Source: Thiobacter sp. AK1
GTDB lineage: Bacteria > Pseudomonadota > Gammaproteobacteria > Burkholderiales > Thiobacteraceae
Reading direction: 5' to 3'
NCBI RefSeq assembly: GCF_039822265.1
Contig: NZ_JBAJEX010000003.1
Span: 205,857-269,856, forward strand
Length of the DNA stretch: 64,000 nucleotides
The translations under genes were made by a program, and so were the position numbers. Every line of letters begins with the position of its first letter. Positions within the stretch are counted from its first letter, which is position 1. The notes beneath the pieces were generated by a model, which searched no databases, had not been told where the DNA came from, and worked only from the letters and a program-made list of their open reading frames with translations. Positions 12,536 to 25,900 of this stretch are shown in pieces.

Positions 12536-13903
12536 TCATCGTTCCCGGCCTGCCTCGTGCCAGGCCTTCTTCACCGGCGAGAGCAGGTATTCCGCCACCG
12601 TGCGCTCACCCAAGAGGATTTCCGCCGTGGTTTGCATGCCCACCGACAGCGGGTATTTCACGCCATCCATTTCCAGTGCGGTTGTATCGAGCCTCACCAG
12701 CGCCTTGTAGCGCAACGGCCGCGGCCCGGCGCCTGGGAGGCCCCTGTCGCGGGCTTCTTCTTCGCTTTGGGCATCGGCGCTCACGTGCTCGACGGTGCCG
12801 CGTCCCATGCCGTACTTCTGGAACGGGTAAGTCGCGAACTTGAGCTTGACCGGTTGCCCCGCCCGCACGAAGCCGATGTCCTCGTTTAAGACCCAGACTT
12901 CGGCCTTGAGTTTTTCGTCTCGCGGCACGAGGGTCGCCAGCACGGTGCCGGGCTGCACCACGGTGCCGGAGGTGTGCGTCGCCAAGTCCTTGATCACCCC
13001 GTCCTGGGGCGCCTTGAGTTCGAGAAGCTCGCGCCGGTGCCGCTGTTTCTCCAGTTCCTTGGCCAGTTTGTCCAGTTGCGCCTGCGCCTCAACGCGCTCG
13101 GCATGCAGCTGCCGCATATAGTCGGCCTCGATCTGCTCGAGTTTCTTGAGCGACTGGTCGATGCTGGCCTGGGCGGAGGCGATCAGGTGTTCCTGGGTGG
13201 CCAATTCCTGTTCCTTCTCGATGCGCTCACGGCGCTTGTCCGAGCCCATCAGCGGGCTTGCAAAGCCGTCCTTGACCAGTTTTTCGTAGGCCTTGTCCTG
13301 TTCCCGGTAGTGGGGCAGCACGGCCTCCAGCCGCGCTTTTTGCTGGCGGGCCGCCGCCAGTTCCTGCTCTGCCTTGATAAGCCGGCTGCGTTCTTCCGCC
13401 AGCGCCGCGGCCAGGGCTTCGCGATTGGCCCGGTAGTGGGCGGCGGTTTCGCGCACGAGCGCCACGGGGGCCTCAATCGCCGGCCGGAAGGCTTGCCCAG
13501 TCCGTTCCGCATCGATGCGGGCAAGCTGCAGGCGCTTGCGGGCGTATTCGGTCGTGATGGCATCGAGATCGGCATTGGTGATAAGCGCATCCATGCGCAT
13601 CAAGGTTTGTCCGGCGCGCACCGCCTCGCCTTCGCGCACCAGGATTTCCTTGACGATGCCCGCCTCCGCAGGTTGCACGATCTTGAGGTAGCTTGCCGGT
13701 ATGAGCTTACCGTCGGCCACGGCTACGATGTCCAGCCGCCCGAACAGGGCCCAGATCAACAGGAAGGCCAGTAGTCCCAGCAGCATCCACAACACCCGCC
13801 GCCCCTGCGGATGCGGCGCGCTCTGCTGCAACCGAATCAGCGGCGGGAGGAACGCCTGATGATCCTGGTGGGCAGGCTGGATGAGGTGCTCAAGCGCACG
13901 CAT
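12536..13903 (-). CDS. HlyD-family type I secretion periplasmic adaptor
   Basis: Membrane fusion protein of a type I secretion system, 455 residues. A cytoplasmic N-terminus leads to one membrane helix (VLWMLLGLLAFLLIWALFG), then the lipoyl half-motif (DGKLIPASYLKIVQPAEAG). A long Ala/Glu/Gln-rich coiled coil comes next, followed by the second lipoyl half (LKAPQDGVIKDLATHTSG) and a beta-barrel domain. It starts 21 bases after the giant RTX gene in the same direction, so it very likely belongs to the exporter of that protein. No ABC transporter or TolC gene lies in the window. Confidence 0.93.
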   Translation of the reverse strand: MRALEHLIQPAHQDHQAFLPPLIRLQQSAPHPQGRRVLWMLLGLLAFLLIWALFGRLDIVAVADGKLIPASYLKIVQPAEAGIVKEILVREGEAVRAGQTLMRMDALITNADLDAITTEYARKRLQLARIDAERTGQAFRPAIEAPVALVRETAAHYRANREALAAALAEERSRLIKAEQELAAARQQKARLEAVLPHYREQDKAYEKLVKDGFASPLMGSDKRRERIEKEQELATQEHLIASAQASIDQSLKKLEQIEADYMRQLHAERVEAQAQLDKLAKELEKQRHRRELLELKAPQDGVIKDLATHTSGTVVQPGTVLATLVPRDEKLKAEVWVLNEDIGFVRAGQPVKLKFATYPFQKYGMGRGTVEHVSADAQSEEEARDRGLPGAGPRPLRYKALVRLDTTALEMDGVKYPLSVGMQTTAEILLGERTVAEYLLSPVKKAWHEAGRER

Positions 13904-13924
13904 GTTGGGGCCTCGTGTTTTGCA

Positions 13925-16900
13925 TCAGCATGTGAGCGTGCTCATCCCTTCGCGCAGGCCGACGAAGCCTTTGAGATGGGTGCCGCTCGCGGCCAGCGAC
14001 ACGGCATCCACACCGTGGCGCATGCCAGGCTCACCCCGGTGCATCCAAGGAGCCAGGCCGGCGAGATCGGCCCCCTGATTGACATGGCTCCAGGCAGGGG
14101 CGCTCTGGCGTTCGGCATCGAGCCGGTTCAGGGCATGCGTCAGTTCGGCCCAGTGGCGCGCCACATCGTGTGTGAGCTGGCCCTGAGGTGTCTGCCCGGA
14201 GGCTTGGCCTGGCTTATCCCATGGCTCGAACCAGCGACGATCGATTAGAGGCCACGCCGGCTGTTGGGACTTGCCTTCACGCTTGAAGCTGTCGAGGAAA
14301 CGCCCCAAGAGATCATCCTCACCCTCACCACCATGCTTGCGCCCCGGCTGGCCGGGCGAAGTCCCCGCCCCGTCATTGAGATTGGACTCGTGTCCGGGGG
14401 GCGCTGCGTCCCCGCCGTTGCCTAGGCCTTCGTTGCCTTTCTGATCCGTCGGCACGACCGTCTGGTTGCCAAAGCGGATCGAGAAGACATCCGAAGCCGT
14501 GGAATCCTCGCCATGACCGTCGCTCACGGTGACGCGCACATCGATGCGGCCGCGGGCCGAGGCCGGCGCGGTGCCGCTGAAGATCTGGGTGGCGGCATCG
14601 AACTTGAGCCAGCTGGGCAGCGGCTTGCCATTGGAGAGGGTGGCGGAATAGCTCAACTGGTCCCCCTGGTCGATATCGATAAAGGAGCCGGAGGGGATTT
14701 TCCAGCAGACGTTGTTATTGGGCGCGATGCTCTTGTTGCCCAAGGGCTCCTTGAGCAGCGGCACATCGTTTTTACCCGTGATGGCGATCGTCAGCTCCCC
14801 CGGGGTGCTATTGACGCCATCGCTTGCCTGGTAGGCAAAGTGCTCATACACCGTCTGCCCGCCTGCTAGCGACTGCACCGCCGAGGAAGCGTTGTTGAGC
14901 GCGTACTGGTAGCTGCCGTAGCTGGTGAGCCACAGTTGCCCCCACTGGCCGTTGCGCACACCCGCATTGACGACCGACAGCGGTTTGCCTTCCGGATCGA
15001 CGTCGTTGGCCAGCACATTGCCCCAGGCGACCAGGACGCTGTCTTCGCTAACGGCGTTCGCGTCGAAAGCCGTGACCGGGGCCTGATCGATCTGGGTGCC
15101 GGCGACCGTGACCGAGAACACCTGGCTGACCGCTGCGCCGGCATGATCGGTCGCCGTGAGGACGACGCTCACGCTGCCGGCATCCTCCGCTGCGGGCGTG
15201 CCGCTGAAGGTGCGCGTCGCTGCATCGAACTGGAGCCACGACGGTAGCGCTGAGCCATCGGTCTGGGTGGCCGAGTACGCCAAGGTGTCGCCATGGTCGA
15301 CATCAATGAAGGCGTCGGCATCGAACTGGAAGCTGAACGCCTGCCCGCTCTGCGCCGATTGCGCGCCGATCTGGCGTGCCACAATGGGAGCGTCGTTCTG
15401 GCCGACCACGGCGATGTCAAGCGTAGAGCCTGTGCTGGTCAAACCGTCGGTGGCCGTGTAGCTGAAGGACTCGTGCGCCACTTCGCCAGCAGCCAGCGAC
15501 TGTACCGCGTTGGTGTCGGCCAGGGTGTAGCTGTACTGACCATCAGCCGCCAGGTTCAAGGTACCGTAGCTGCCGATGCGGCTACCCGGATCGCCGACTT
15601 GCAAGACCGTGTCGGCATCGACATCGATGTCGTTACCCAGCACATTGCCCGTCAAGGGGGCTGTCGTGTCTTCGCTGATCGCTTCGATATCCGCTGTCAC
15701 CACTGGCGCGTCGTTGAGACCCTGAACCACGATGGTAATTTCGTTGGCCACGCTCGCTTCGCCATCGCTCACCGTCACGGTAAAACGCTCAAGCTGGTTT
15801 TGTCCGGTGCCCAGCGCCTGCACGGCGGAATTGCCATTGTCGAGACGATAGGAGGCTGTGCCGTCCGCCGCCACGTCAAGACGGCCGTAACTGCCGGTTT
15901 GTGACCCCGGATCGGCGATACGCAGCGTGGTGCCGTGATCAATGTCGCGATCATTGGCGAGGAGATCCAACTCAAGGGCCGCAGGGTCGTCTTCACTGAT
16001 CAAGCCTTCGTCGGCCTGGATCTCGGGCAGATCATTGCGCCCATGGATCCGGATGGAGAGTTCCGCGCCATCGCTTCCCGCACCGTCGGTGACGCGGTAG
16101 GCGAAGGTTTCGGTCAGGATTTCGCCGCTCGCCAGGGCCTGAACCTCATCTAAACCGCTATCCAGAGAATAGCTGTAACTTCCATCGGCGTTCAGCTCCA
16201 AGCTGCCATAGCGACCGGCATAGGTACCCGGCGCAACGACCTTAAGATTCGTTCCCGCGTCCACATCCCGGTCGTTGGCCAACAGCGATCCCGTCACCGG
16301 GGTCGCGGCGTCCTCATCGATGGATGCGCTGTCGGATACCGCCTGCGGGGCGTCGTTGACCGGATCGACATCCAGGGTGAGAACCCCTGCGTTTGCAGAA
16401 ACCAGGCCGTTGTCCACGCGGAATTCGATGCGGCCGTAAGCGGCGCCATGGGCATCCGCGTCCGGCGTGAAGACCAGCAGACCCGCATCGAGTTGGCTAC
16501 GCAGGACGACCGTGCCGTCGGCAACTATCGCGCCATTGAGGAGCAGGCGTCCAGCCACCGGCGCCGCGACGATGACGACAGCCTGCAGCGTGTGGGGGCC
16601 GTCGGGATCGGCAAAAGCAAAGTCCGCCGCCGTCAGGATGCGTGAGGAGTCTTCCGCCAAGGCAATGTCACCATCGAGCGCCACTGGCGCCCTGGCGACC
16701 TGCACGGGTGTGACATCGATTTGGACATGGGCCGTGGTGTTACCGCCTTGGCCATCGCTGACCGTATAGGAGAATCCGGCTTGCCCGGCATAGCCCTGCT
16801 CGGGAGTGAAGCGCACGCGGCCGTCCGCCATCAATTCGACGGAGCCGTGCTCGGCATCGCCGACCGCGCTGATAGTCAGCGTGTCGTGGGTCGGATCGAT

Positions 16901-19900
16901 GTCGTAGTCATTGGCGAGCAAGGCCTCGCTGGTCAGATCGAGCACGGCATTGGCGTCCAGTGTATAGCTTTCTCCTGTGGCCACCGGCGCATCGTTGACG
17001 TTCTGTACGGTCAACTGGAAGCTATCCGAAGCAGTGCCGCCGTCCGGCTCGGTCGCGGTAATGCGAACCTGCAGGGCGCCGACATCAGCATTGCCGGGCG
17101 TTCCCGAGATCGTGGCGGTGCCGGCATCGAAAGACAACCACGCGGGCAAAGGCCGACCGTCCAAAAGAGTGGCCGATAGCGTCAAGCTGCCGCTCGCCTC
17201 TGGATCGGTGAACACGCCAGCGGGCAGGCTCAGGCTGAACGGCGCATCTTCGAGCGCGATCTGGTCCGCCACTGGCGTGGTAACCACCGGCGGCAAGGTC
17301 CTTTCATCGATACCAATCGAGAACACATCGGCGGCTTCCGCGCCCTGGGAGTCGGTGGCCACGATGCGGATTTCGGTCGGCGCCCGTTGTCCGGCGGGCA
17401 CATGACCCGAGAAGGTCAGCGTGGCTGCATCGAACTGGATCCAGCTGGGCAGCGGGCTGCCATTGTCTTGCAAGGCACGGTAGCTCAGGGTATCGCCGGC
17501 GTCGATATCGCTGAAGGTATTGCGCGGCAACTGGAAGGAGAAGGTCTGGTCGCGCCGATAGATCTGGTCTGCGACCGGAACCGCCAGGCGTGGCGCGTGA
17601 TTGCGCTGGGCTAGGGTCACGGCAAGATCGAAGTCGTCGGCAATACTGGTGCCGACAAGGTCAGTCGCGGTGATCCGGATCGAATAATTGCCGACCTGAT
17701 CGGTGCGCGGCACGCCCGAGAGTACCCCCGTGGCCGGATCGAAGCTCAGCCAGGCGGGTAACGGGTCACCGTTGCTCAGGCTTGCCGAATAGCGCAGGGT
17801 CTGGTCCCTGTCCAGCTCATAGAAGGCATTGCTGGTGCTGAGGTAGAGCGATTGGTCTTCTTGCACGCTTACGTCAGACAATGGTGCCAGCAGGCGCGGC
17901 GCGTCGTATTCATTGAGAACCGTGATCTTGACCTGCTTGGTCGGGTTGGAAACCCAGGCATGCGCGTTCCCATCCGGTTCGCTTCCGCTCTTCGAGAAAG
18001 AGTCCGAGGCCGTCAGCGTCAGGTAGAACGTGCCGACCCCGAAATCACCTGCCTGACCGATGATGGTCTTGGTGGAGGGGTCGTAATAGGCCAGGATTTC
18101 GTACTGCCGGCTCAACGGGTTGTAGGTTCGGATCGCAGTCCCGCTGGTCGAGACGGGGTCACCGTCCGGGTCTGAGAACGTCGAATCCGGCAGCGTCATC
18201 GAGAAGGCCTGATGCTCGCGCACCACGATTTCCGGAATGTCCTCGATAATCGGCGTGCGATTGGCCACCACGCTGAACTTGGTGAGCGAGCGGCCGCCGC
18301 GACCATCGTCGGCGATGATGTCGAAGACCTGGCTGCGCGGAAGCGGCGCAGCGCCTTGGTATTGCAGAGTACCCGTGCCTGAGTTGTAAACCCATCCATC
18401 GGCAGTGGCTGAGCCTTGGGGAAGGATGGAGATGCTCAGGAGGTCGCCATCCACATCGACAAAGCCCGGCAGGCTGACCTGCATGCTGTCGCCCATGGTC
18501 ACGACCACCGATGTCTGCGCGGCATAACTCCACTGCCAGACACCTCGGTTGGCGTCCCAGACCTGTCCGTAAACATTCCAGGGCTGGCTCGAACTCGTTG
18601 CGACCACCGGGATATGGTTGATGCCGGCAGCTTGCACGTCGACCGTGAATTCGGCACTCGTCGTCAGGCCCAGACGGTCCTCCGCCGTGAGCTTGAAGGT
18701 CCAGGTGCCGATATCCCAGTAATCCAGACTGCTGTAGACAAATGGGCCGTAATAGCTGCTGGGCGTCGTCGAGCGCAGCGTCAAGGCGCCGTTGGTCGAA
18801 TCCAGCGTGAAACTGGATTTGGCGTAGGGAGGCGCGGACAGGCGTTCAAGGCGGTAGGTCAGCGTGTCGCCGCGATCCGGGTCGGTAAACAAATCCGTCG
18901 GCAAACGCAGTACTGCGCTCTGGCCTTCCCGGGCAGTGAGAGTGCCCACCGGAGCGGTCAGCACCGGCGCATCGTTGACGTCACCGACGACGACATCGAA
19001 ATCCTCGTATGCGGCGAGCCCATTGCTGTCGGTGCCGGTGATCCGGATCGTCGTGATGCCGACACTGTCGCTCTGCGTCGTCCCGCTGATGCGGGACGTG
19101 TCCGGGTCGTAGGACAACCAGGCCGGCAGAGGCTCTCCGTTGGCGAGGGTCACCTGGATGGAAACGGAATCGCCTTCCCGGTCGATGAACAGGTCTGCGG
19201 GCAAGGCCACATCGATGGATTGCCCCTGCCAGACAATCTGGTCCGTGACAAGTCGTTGAACACGTGGCGGATCGTTGGCGTCCTCGACCACGATGTCGAA
19301 GACGTCGCTCGCCGTGCGACCGCGCGAATCGCGCGCCGTGACTGCGACCGCCAAGGTGCCCACATCGTCCTTGCCCGGGGTGCCGGAGAACGATTTCCGT
19401 ACCGGGTCGAAACTCAGCCACCTGGGCAGGGCAGCACCGCCGGCCAGCGTTGCGGAGTAGGAGAGCGTGTCGCCGACATCGAAGTCCTTGAAGGCATCCT
19501 CGGGCAGGCTGAAGGACAAGGCCTGGTCTTGCCGGCCGTGTTGATCGGCCAGCGGCCGGAACACGATCGGCGAGGTGTCGTTCGGGTTACGGATGGACAG
19601 GTCGAACTGGTCGGAAACCACGCGATTGGCGCTATCCGACACCTGCACGACGATGCTGATGGTGCCGACATCGCCCTCACCCGGCGTTCCCCGGAAAGTG
19701 CGGCTGACCGCATCGAAGCTCAGCCAGCCCGGCAGCGGGTCGCCGTTGGCCAGGGTCACCTTGGGAATCAGCACATCGCCAGCATCCTGGTCGCCGAACA
19801 CGCCCGCCACGCTGAACTCGAAACTGTGCCCGACGTCGACCGTCTGATCGGCCGCTGCAGCGATGACCTCCGGATCGGTGTTGGCCGGCGTGGCCGCCAA

Positions 19901-22900
19901 GGCAGCCTCGACCTCGGACTGTCCCCAAGTCGTGCCATCGGCGAATTCGATGGTTTCGACCAGGCTCGCGGCTTGCCAGTAGTTGCGCACCGTCAGCCGG
20001 TCGCTGGTATCGCGTACGGAGATCAACAGATCGTCGCCGTTGCGGCGCAGTAGCAAGTCGGTCGGCGCCACACCGGCGCCCAGTCGCAAACGATCGCCGG
20101 CCGAGGCGGCGCCGTTTTCAAGGACCAGATCCTGGGCGTAACCGCGCCCGAACACATAACTGTCGTTGCCGGCCCCGCCATAGAGCATATCGTTGCCGGC
20201 GCCACCATCGAGCAGGTCATTGCCGGCAGCGCCGGCCAGGGTGTTGTTGCCTGCGTTCCCGCGAATGCGATTGTCTCCGGCATTGCCGGTGCCGTCGATA
20301 TTCGCCGAACCGCCCAAAGTGAGATCCTCGACGAATTCCGGCAGCGCAAAGCTTGCCGTGGCGAGAACGCTGTCGTGACCTTCGCCGGTCAGTTCGATCA
20401 CCGAGTCGCCGGCATCGTCGACCAGATAAAGGTCGTCGCCCTGACCGCCGTAGAGGACATCGGCGTTGCCGCCGCCATTCAGGGTATCGTTGCCGCCCAT
20501 GCCGCGCAGAAAGTTACGGCCGGCATTGCCGATCAGGACGTTGGCCCCTTCATCGCCAGTGGCAGTGAGATTGGCTTCGCCCAGCAGTTCGATATTCTCG
20601 ATGTTGCTGCCGGCGGTGATCGTCCAGCTGATGGTGGCCGCAACGGTATCGTTGCCTTCGCCGGCCAGTTCGACAACGGTATCGGCAGCATTGTCGACCA
20701 CGTAGCGGTCGTCGCCCGTGCCCCCGGTCAGGGTGTCCGCGCCGGCGCCGCCGTCCAGGCTATCGTTGCCAGCGCCGCCCTCGATCCGGTTGTTGGCGCT
20801 ATTGCCCACGAGGCGGTTGTTCGCCGCGTTGCCAATCAATTTGACCGGCGCCGTTCCGAGCACTTCGAAATTCTCGATTTCGCCGGTGACGATGATATCT
20901 TGCGTCGTGGTGAGACGAACCGTGTCGCTGCCCCCGCCGGGCAGTTCGACGACTTCGCTCAAGTCATCGACGATGTACAGATCGTCGCCGTCGCCGCCCA
21001 CCAAAAGATCCGTGCCCATGCCGCCGATCAGCACATCGTTGCCGTCGCCGCCCATCAGGACGTCGTCGCCATGGCTGCCGACCAGCGTATCGTTGCCCGC
21101 GCCGCCGGAAACATGGGCCGGGAAGCCGGCGCTGGCCACCAGATGGTCGGCGCCGTCCGTGCCGATCAGGGTGGAAGCCCGGCGAGAAAGATCCTCGGCG
21201 TTCCAGACCGTGCCGTCGGCAAAACGTGCCTGCAATACCGGCTGGCTCACCGAGTCGTTGAACCAGGCCGTGAAACGCACGCCATCAGCGCCGCTCACCA
21301 CCACCAGATCGGCTCCCTCGCGGCTGGCCGTGACCGTGTCGGGGTCGATGCTGGTACCGAAGCGCAAACTGTCATAGCGCGTATCGCCCGCGACCTCACG
21401 CACACCGTCGCCGACGTTCACAACGAGGTCATTGCTGCGCGCGGCCCACGTAATGGGGTCGATGATGGTTCCATCGACGAAACGAATGCGCTCGATGGCC
21501 ATCAGCGGGCGATCAAAGCCCATGATCGTGATGGAGTCAGCTCCCCCCGCAATATGCAGGACGAGGCTGCCGTCGACGATTTCTCGCGAAACGTCGGCCA
21601 GCGTGATGCCGGCGCCAAACTCGATCGTATCGACATCCTTGAGCCCGGAACCAAAGTCCCCCACGACGTCCTGGCCGTCGCCCCGTCCGAATCGGTACAC
21701 ATCGCTGCCATTGCCGCCAATCAGCATGTCCTGGCCACGGCCGCCCAGCAGGAGGTCACTTCCCGCGCCGCCGGTCAGTTGATCGTCGCCATCGCCGCCT
21801 TGCAGTCGATCCTTGCCGTCGCCCCCCTCGATCAAATCATTGCCCGCGCCCCCGAGCAGGACGTCATCGCCTTCGGCGCCATAGATGACGGTGTTGCCGT
21901 CCTGCGCCGCGATGTAATCGCTGCCGGTTGATCCCTGCAAACTGTCATTGCCGGGCGTTGCCGCCAGCAAGCGGGCAGCGATGTCTGCCGATTGCCATGT
22001 CGTTCCATCCGCGAAGTGGATGCCGGCAAGATTGAGCGCTGAACCGCTGCTGCCGTAGCCAGTGGCCCAGCCGTTCTCGATGCGGACTTGGCTGCCAGAA
22101 CCCGGCACGTCGAGAACGAGGAAGTGCCGCCAGGGGAAAGCGGCTTCGTCGAAGCTGGATACGACCACATCCTCCGGGCGTATCCCCTCTCCGAATTCGA
22201 TGACGTCGAGCGACTCCGCGTTGCTCTGCACCTCAATGGTGTCGCGCCCAAAGCCGGCTTCGAGACGATAGATATCGTGCCCCTCGCCGCCCACCAGGGC
22301 GTCGTCTCCAGCGCCGCCCACGAGAACATCATCACCGCTGCCACCGCTCAGGGTGTCATTGCCGGCGCCGCCGAAAAGCCGGTCGTCACCGGTGCCGCCC
22401 AGTACTACATCACTGCCGTCGCCCGCGTCGATGACATCATTACCGCTCGTGTCCAAAAGATAGTCGCTGCCTGCGGTGGCTGCCGGACGGTACAAGGTTT
22501 GCAACACATCCTTGCCCTCGATGACGGTTCCGTCGCCAAAGACCAGGCGGCTGGCGATGATCGGGTTACCGTTCTGATCGATCTTGAACCGGAAACCGCT
22601 CAGCGTGGCGGGAGATCCCTTGAGACCCAGCGAGAAGCTGCCGCCGTTTTCGTCGAACCAGACATCCTTGATCAGCACGTCACCGGGCTCAACGTTGCTT
22701 TCGAGGCGGATGGTTTGCGGCTGGTCAGTGGAGTAGCTGCCGTAGAAATAATCCTGCCCGGCGTTGAAGCCGAACACCAGGGTGTCGCTGCCGCCGGTCA
22801 GGTCATACGTGTCGTTGCCAGCGCCGCCATCGAGCACGTTGCGGCCAGAGCCCCCGGCAAGGAAGTCGTTGCCGTCGCCGCCGTGGATCACGTCGTCGCC

Positions 22901-25900
22901 ATAACCGCCGTAGAGCCTGTCGTTGCCACCTTGCCCGTACACACGGTCGTCGAACGGGCTGGCCTCGACGTCGGTGATGCTGTCTGCCGCCTCACTGCCA
23001 ATCACCACACCGGAGGGTGACGCCCGCAAATCGAGTTCGCTGCCATCCGCGAAGCGCAGGGTCGAGACTCTGTCCGAAGCATATACCCATCCGGAAATCC
23101 GCAGCATGTCGCTGCCGCCCGCCAGACGAATCTGCAGTTCACTGCCGGATACCTTGATCTCGACGTCCTGCGGGCGCACTCCGTCGCCCAGTTGGATCAC
23201 ATCGCGACTATCGCTGCTGGCCAGCGTGTCCTCGCCGCTGCCGAAGCCGAACACGATGGTGTCGGTCGAGGCGCCCGAGTCGTAACCCCTATCCCCGGCG
23301 GAGATGACATCCTTACCCATGCCGCCGTCCAGCAGGTCGGCGCCCGAGCCGCCATTCAGAGTGTCGTTGCCGTCACCGCCAAACAAGGCATCCGCACCGT
23401 TGCCTCCGTCGAGCTGGTCATTGCCATCGCCGCCAAAGAGCGCATCAGCGCCGTCTCCGCCGTTCAGATAATCATCGCCGGCATCGCCAAAGAGACGGTC
23501 GTCGCCCGAGGCGCCAGATAGATAATCGCCACCTGCAGCACCAGAGATGTCGTCGTTGCCGCCGTAACCCTCGATGCTCTCGCTTTGGTTGCTTCCGATC
23601 AGCGTGTTGTCGCGGAAATCGCCCAGCCCTTCGGGCAGCATGGCCAGCACGGCTTCGGTATGCCACACGGTGCCGTCGGCAAAACGTACCTCCAGCGCCG
23701 AGGCGGGTTGTGCCTGAGCCAGCCAATAGCTCATGTTGAGGGTGTCAGCGCCGCCGGCCACTGAGAATTGCAAGGAGGCGCCAATGCGTGCAACGGAAAT
23801 ATCCCCAGGCAGCACATCCGCGCCCATTTCAATAATGGTCAGCGGCGACTGCGCGCCATCGACGCCCGCGCTGAACGTATCGTAGCCCGAGCCCCGGCCG
23901 AAGCGGATGGTGTCGATGCCGGCACTGCCTTCGTAGTAATCATTTCCGGCGCCACCGTCGAGCACGTCGTTGCCATCGCCCCCATTCAGGGTATCGCTGC
24001 CTGCCCCACCAAAGAGCTGGTCGTCGAAGCCGCCTCCGGTCAGTTGGTCATTGCCGTCGCCGCCGAGGAGAACATCGTTGCCATCCCCGCCGAGCAGCGT
24101 GTCATTGCCGGCGCCGCCATCAAGGACGTCTGCACCCGCGCCACCCGCCACGTGGTCATCCCCTCCGCCGGCAGCAAGCAGGTCGTCTCCCGAACTGCCC
24201 AACAAAGTATCATTGCCGCTGGTGGCGACGGGTTGCGGCATCCGCGTTTGGGCCGCGATGTCCGCGGCCGACCAGACGCTGCCATCGGCAAAGACAATGC
24301 TGGCGGCACCGTTGATGCCCGTCAGACTTTCGCCGGTGGCCACGATACGCAGGGTCAGCGGCACTTCCAGGCCATCGAGCAAGCCGCCGACGATCTCGAC
24401 CTCGGTCGCTTCTACATCGGTGCGGACGACAAAGCCCTGGGCATAGGCTGCGTTCTCGATCACATCGTTGCCGCTGCCCGTGCCGAACAGAATCACCGCG
24501 CCGCTGTTGACATTGAGGCGGTCATTGCCGGCGCCGCCGTCCAGAATCCCGTCGCCACTGAGGGCGTCATCGCCCGCTCCGCCCGACAGGTAGCCCCGGC
24601 CGCTCAGCGTGTCATTGCCAGCGCCGCCATTGATGAAGTTATCGCCCTCACCATCTTCGATGGTGTCATCGCCGGAATCGCCGAACAGGCGATCATTCCC
24701 TGTACCTCCGCGCAGCGAATCGCGCCCGGCCCCGCCATGGATCACGTCATTGCCGTCCCCCCCGTAGATGCTGTCCGGCCCCTGGGTGCCGGTCAGCACG
24801 TCCGCACCGGACGTGCCCGAGGTGGACGTCAGGCGATAGCGATCGAAGTCGGCGGCGGTGATGACGACGCCGTCGGCCGACTCAATTCGGTCAATGCGCG
24901 AGCCGACATCGACATAGACGGCGCCCGGGCCGAAATCGATCCTTGTCTGCCCGGAATGTCCCCAACCGCTTCCCGCCGAGATGATGACGTTTTCCGCCGA
25001 CAGGCCCGCGCCCAGTACGATACGGTTGGCACCCTCGGTGTCCGAAATCTGGTCGTAGCCGCTGTCGGCATTGATGACGTAAGTGTCATCACCGGCGCCT
25101 CCCGCGAGGGAGTCGTGCGCGCTGTTGTACCAGTAACCCCAGTCGTAATCGCGCTCCTGATCCAGATCGCTGGCGGTCGATGCGCCGCTGATCAGCGTGT
25201 CGTTGCCGTCCCCGCCATAGAGTTGATCGGCACCGCTGCCCCCGTCCAGCACATCATCGCCGGCACCGCCTTCCAGCATGTCGTCGCCGCCCAGCCCCTG
25301 AATGGTGTCATTGCGTCCGGAACCGTAGATATGGTCGGCTCCGCTGGTACCCTCCGGCACCACCAGACGCAATTCGACGTCTTGGATAGTCCATTCGGTA
25401 CCATCGGCAAACACGAAACGCTCGATGCGATTGGCGGTGTGCCCGAGGCTGAACTGGGATTCGATGCGGACGCGATCATCCGTGCCGGCAACCTCGAGGA
25501 TCAGACTGTCATACTCGCGGCGCACGACCAGATCATCGGGCGCGATGCCTTCGCCGAAAATCAGGGCATCGCCGCCGCCATTGTTCCAATCGTCGTCGCG
25601 GATGGTCAGTTGTCCGTAGCCCGGCTTGAACACATAGCGATCGTCTCCCAGGCCGCCGCTCGCATAGTCGCTACCGCCGAGGCCATCGATGATTTCAGAG
25701 CGATCCGAACCGCGCAGCCAGTCAGTGCCGGTCGTGGGTTTCGTCATCGCGTAGCCGGTCACATCGTCGGCCGTCCATGTCGAGCCATCCGCAAACTCGA
25801 TGGCTTCGATCAGCGGTCGCACGCTGATATCGCCCCATTGGTTCGAGACCTTGGCCGGGATGCGTACCCGGTCCTCGGTGCCGTAGCGTTGCAGCACGAT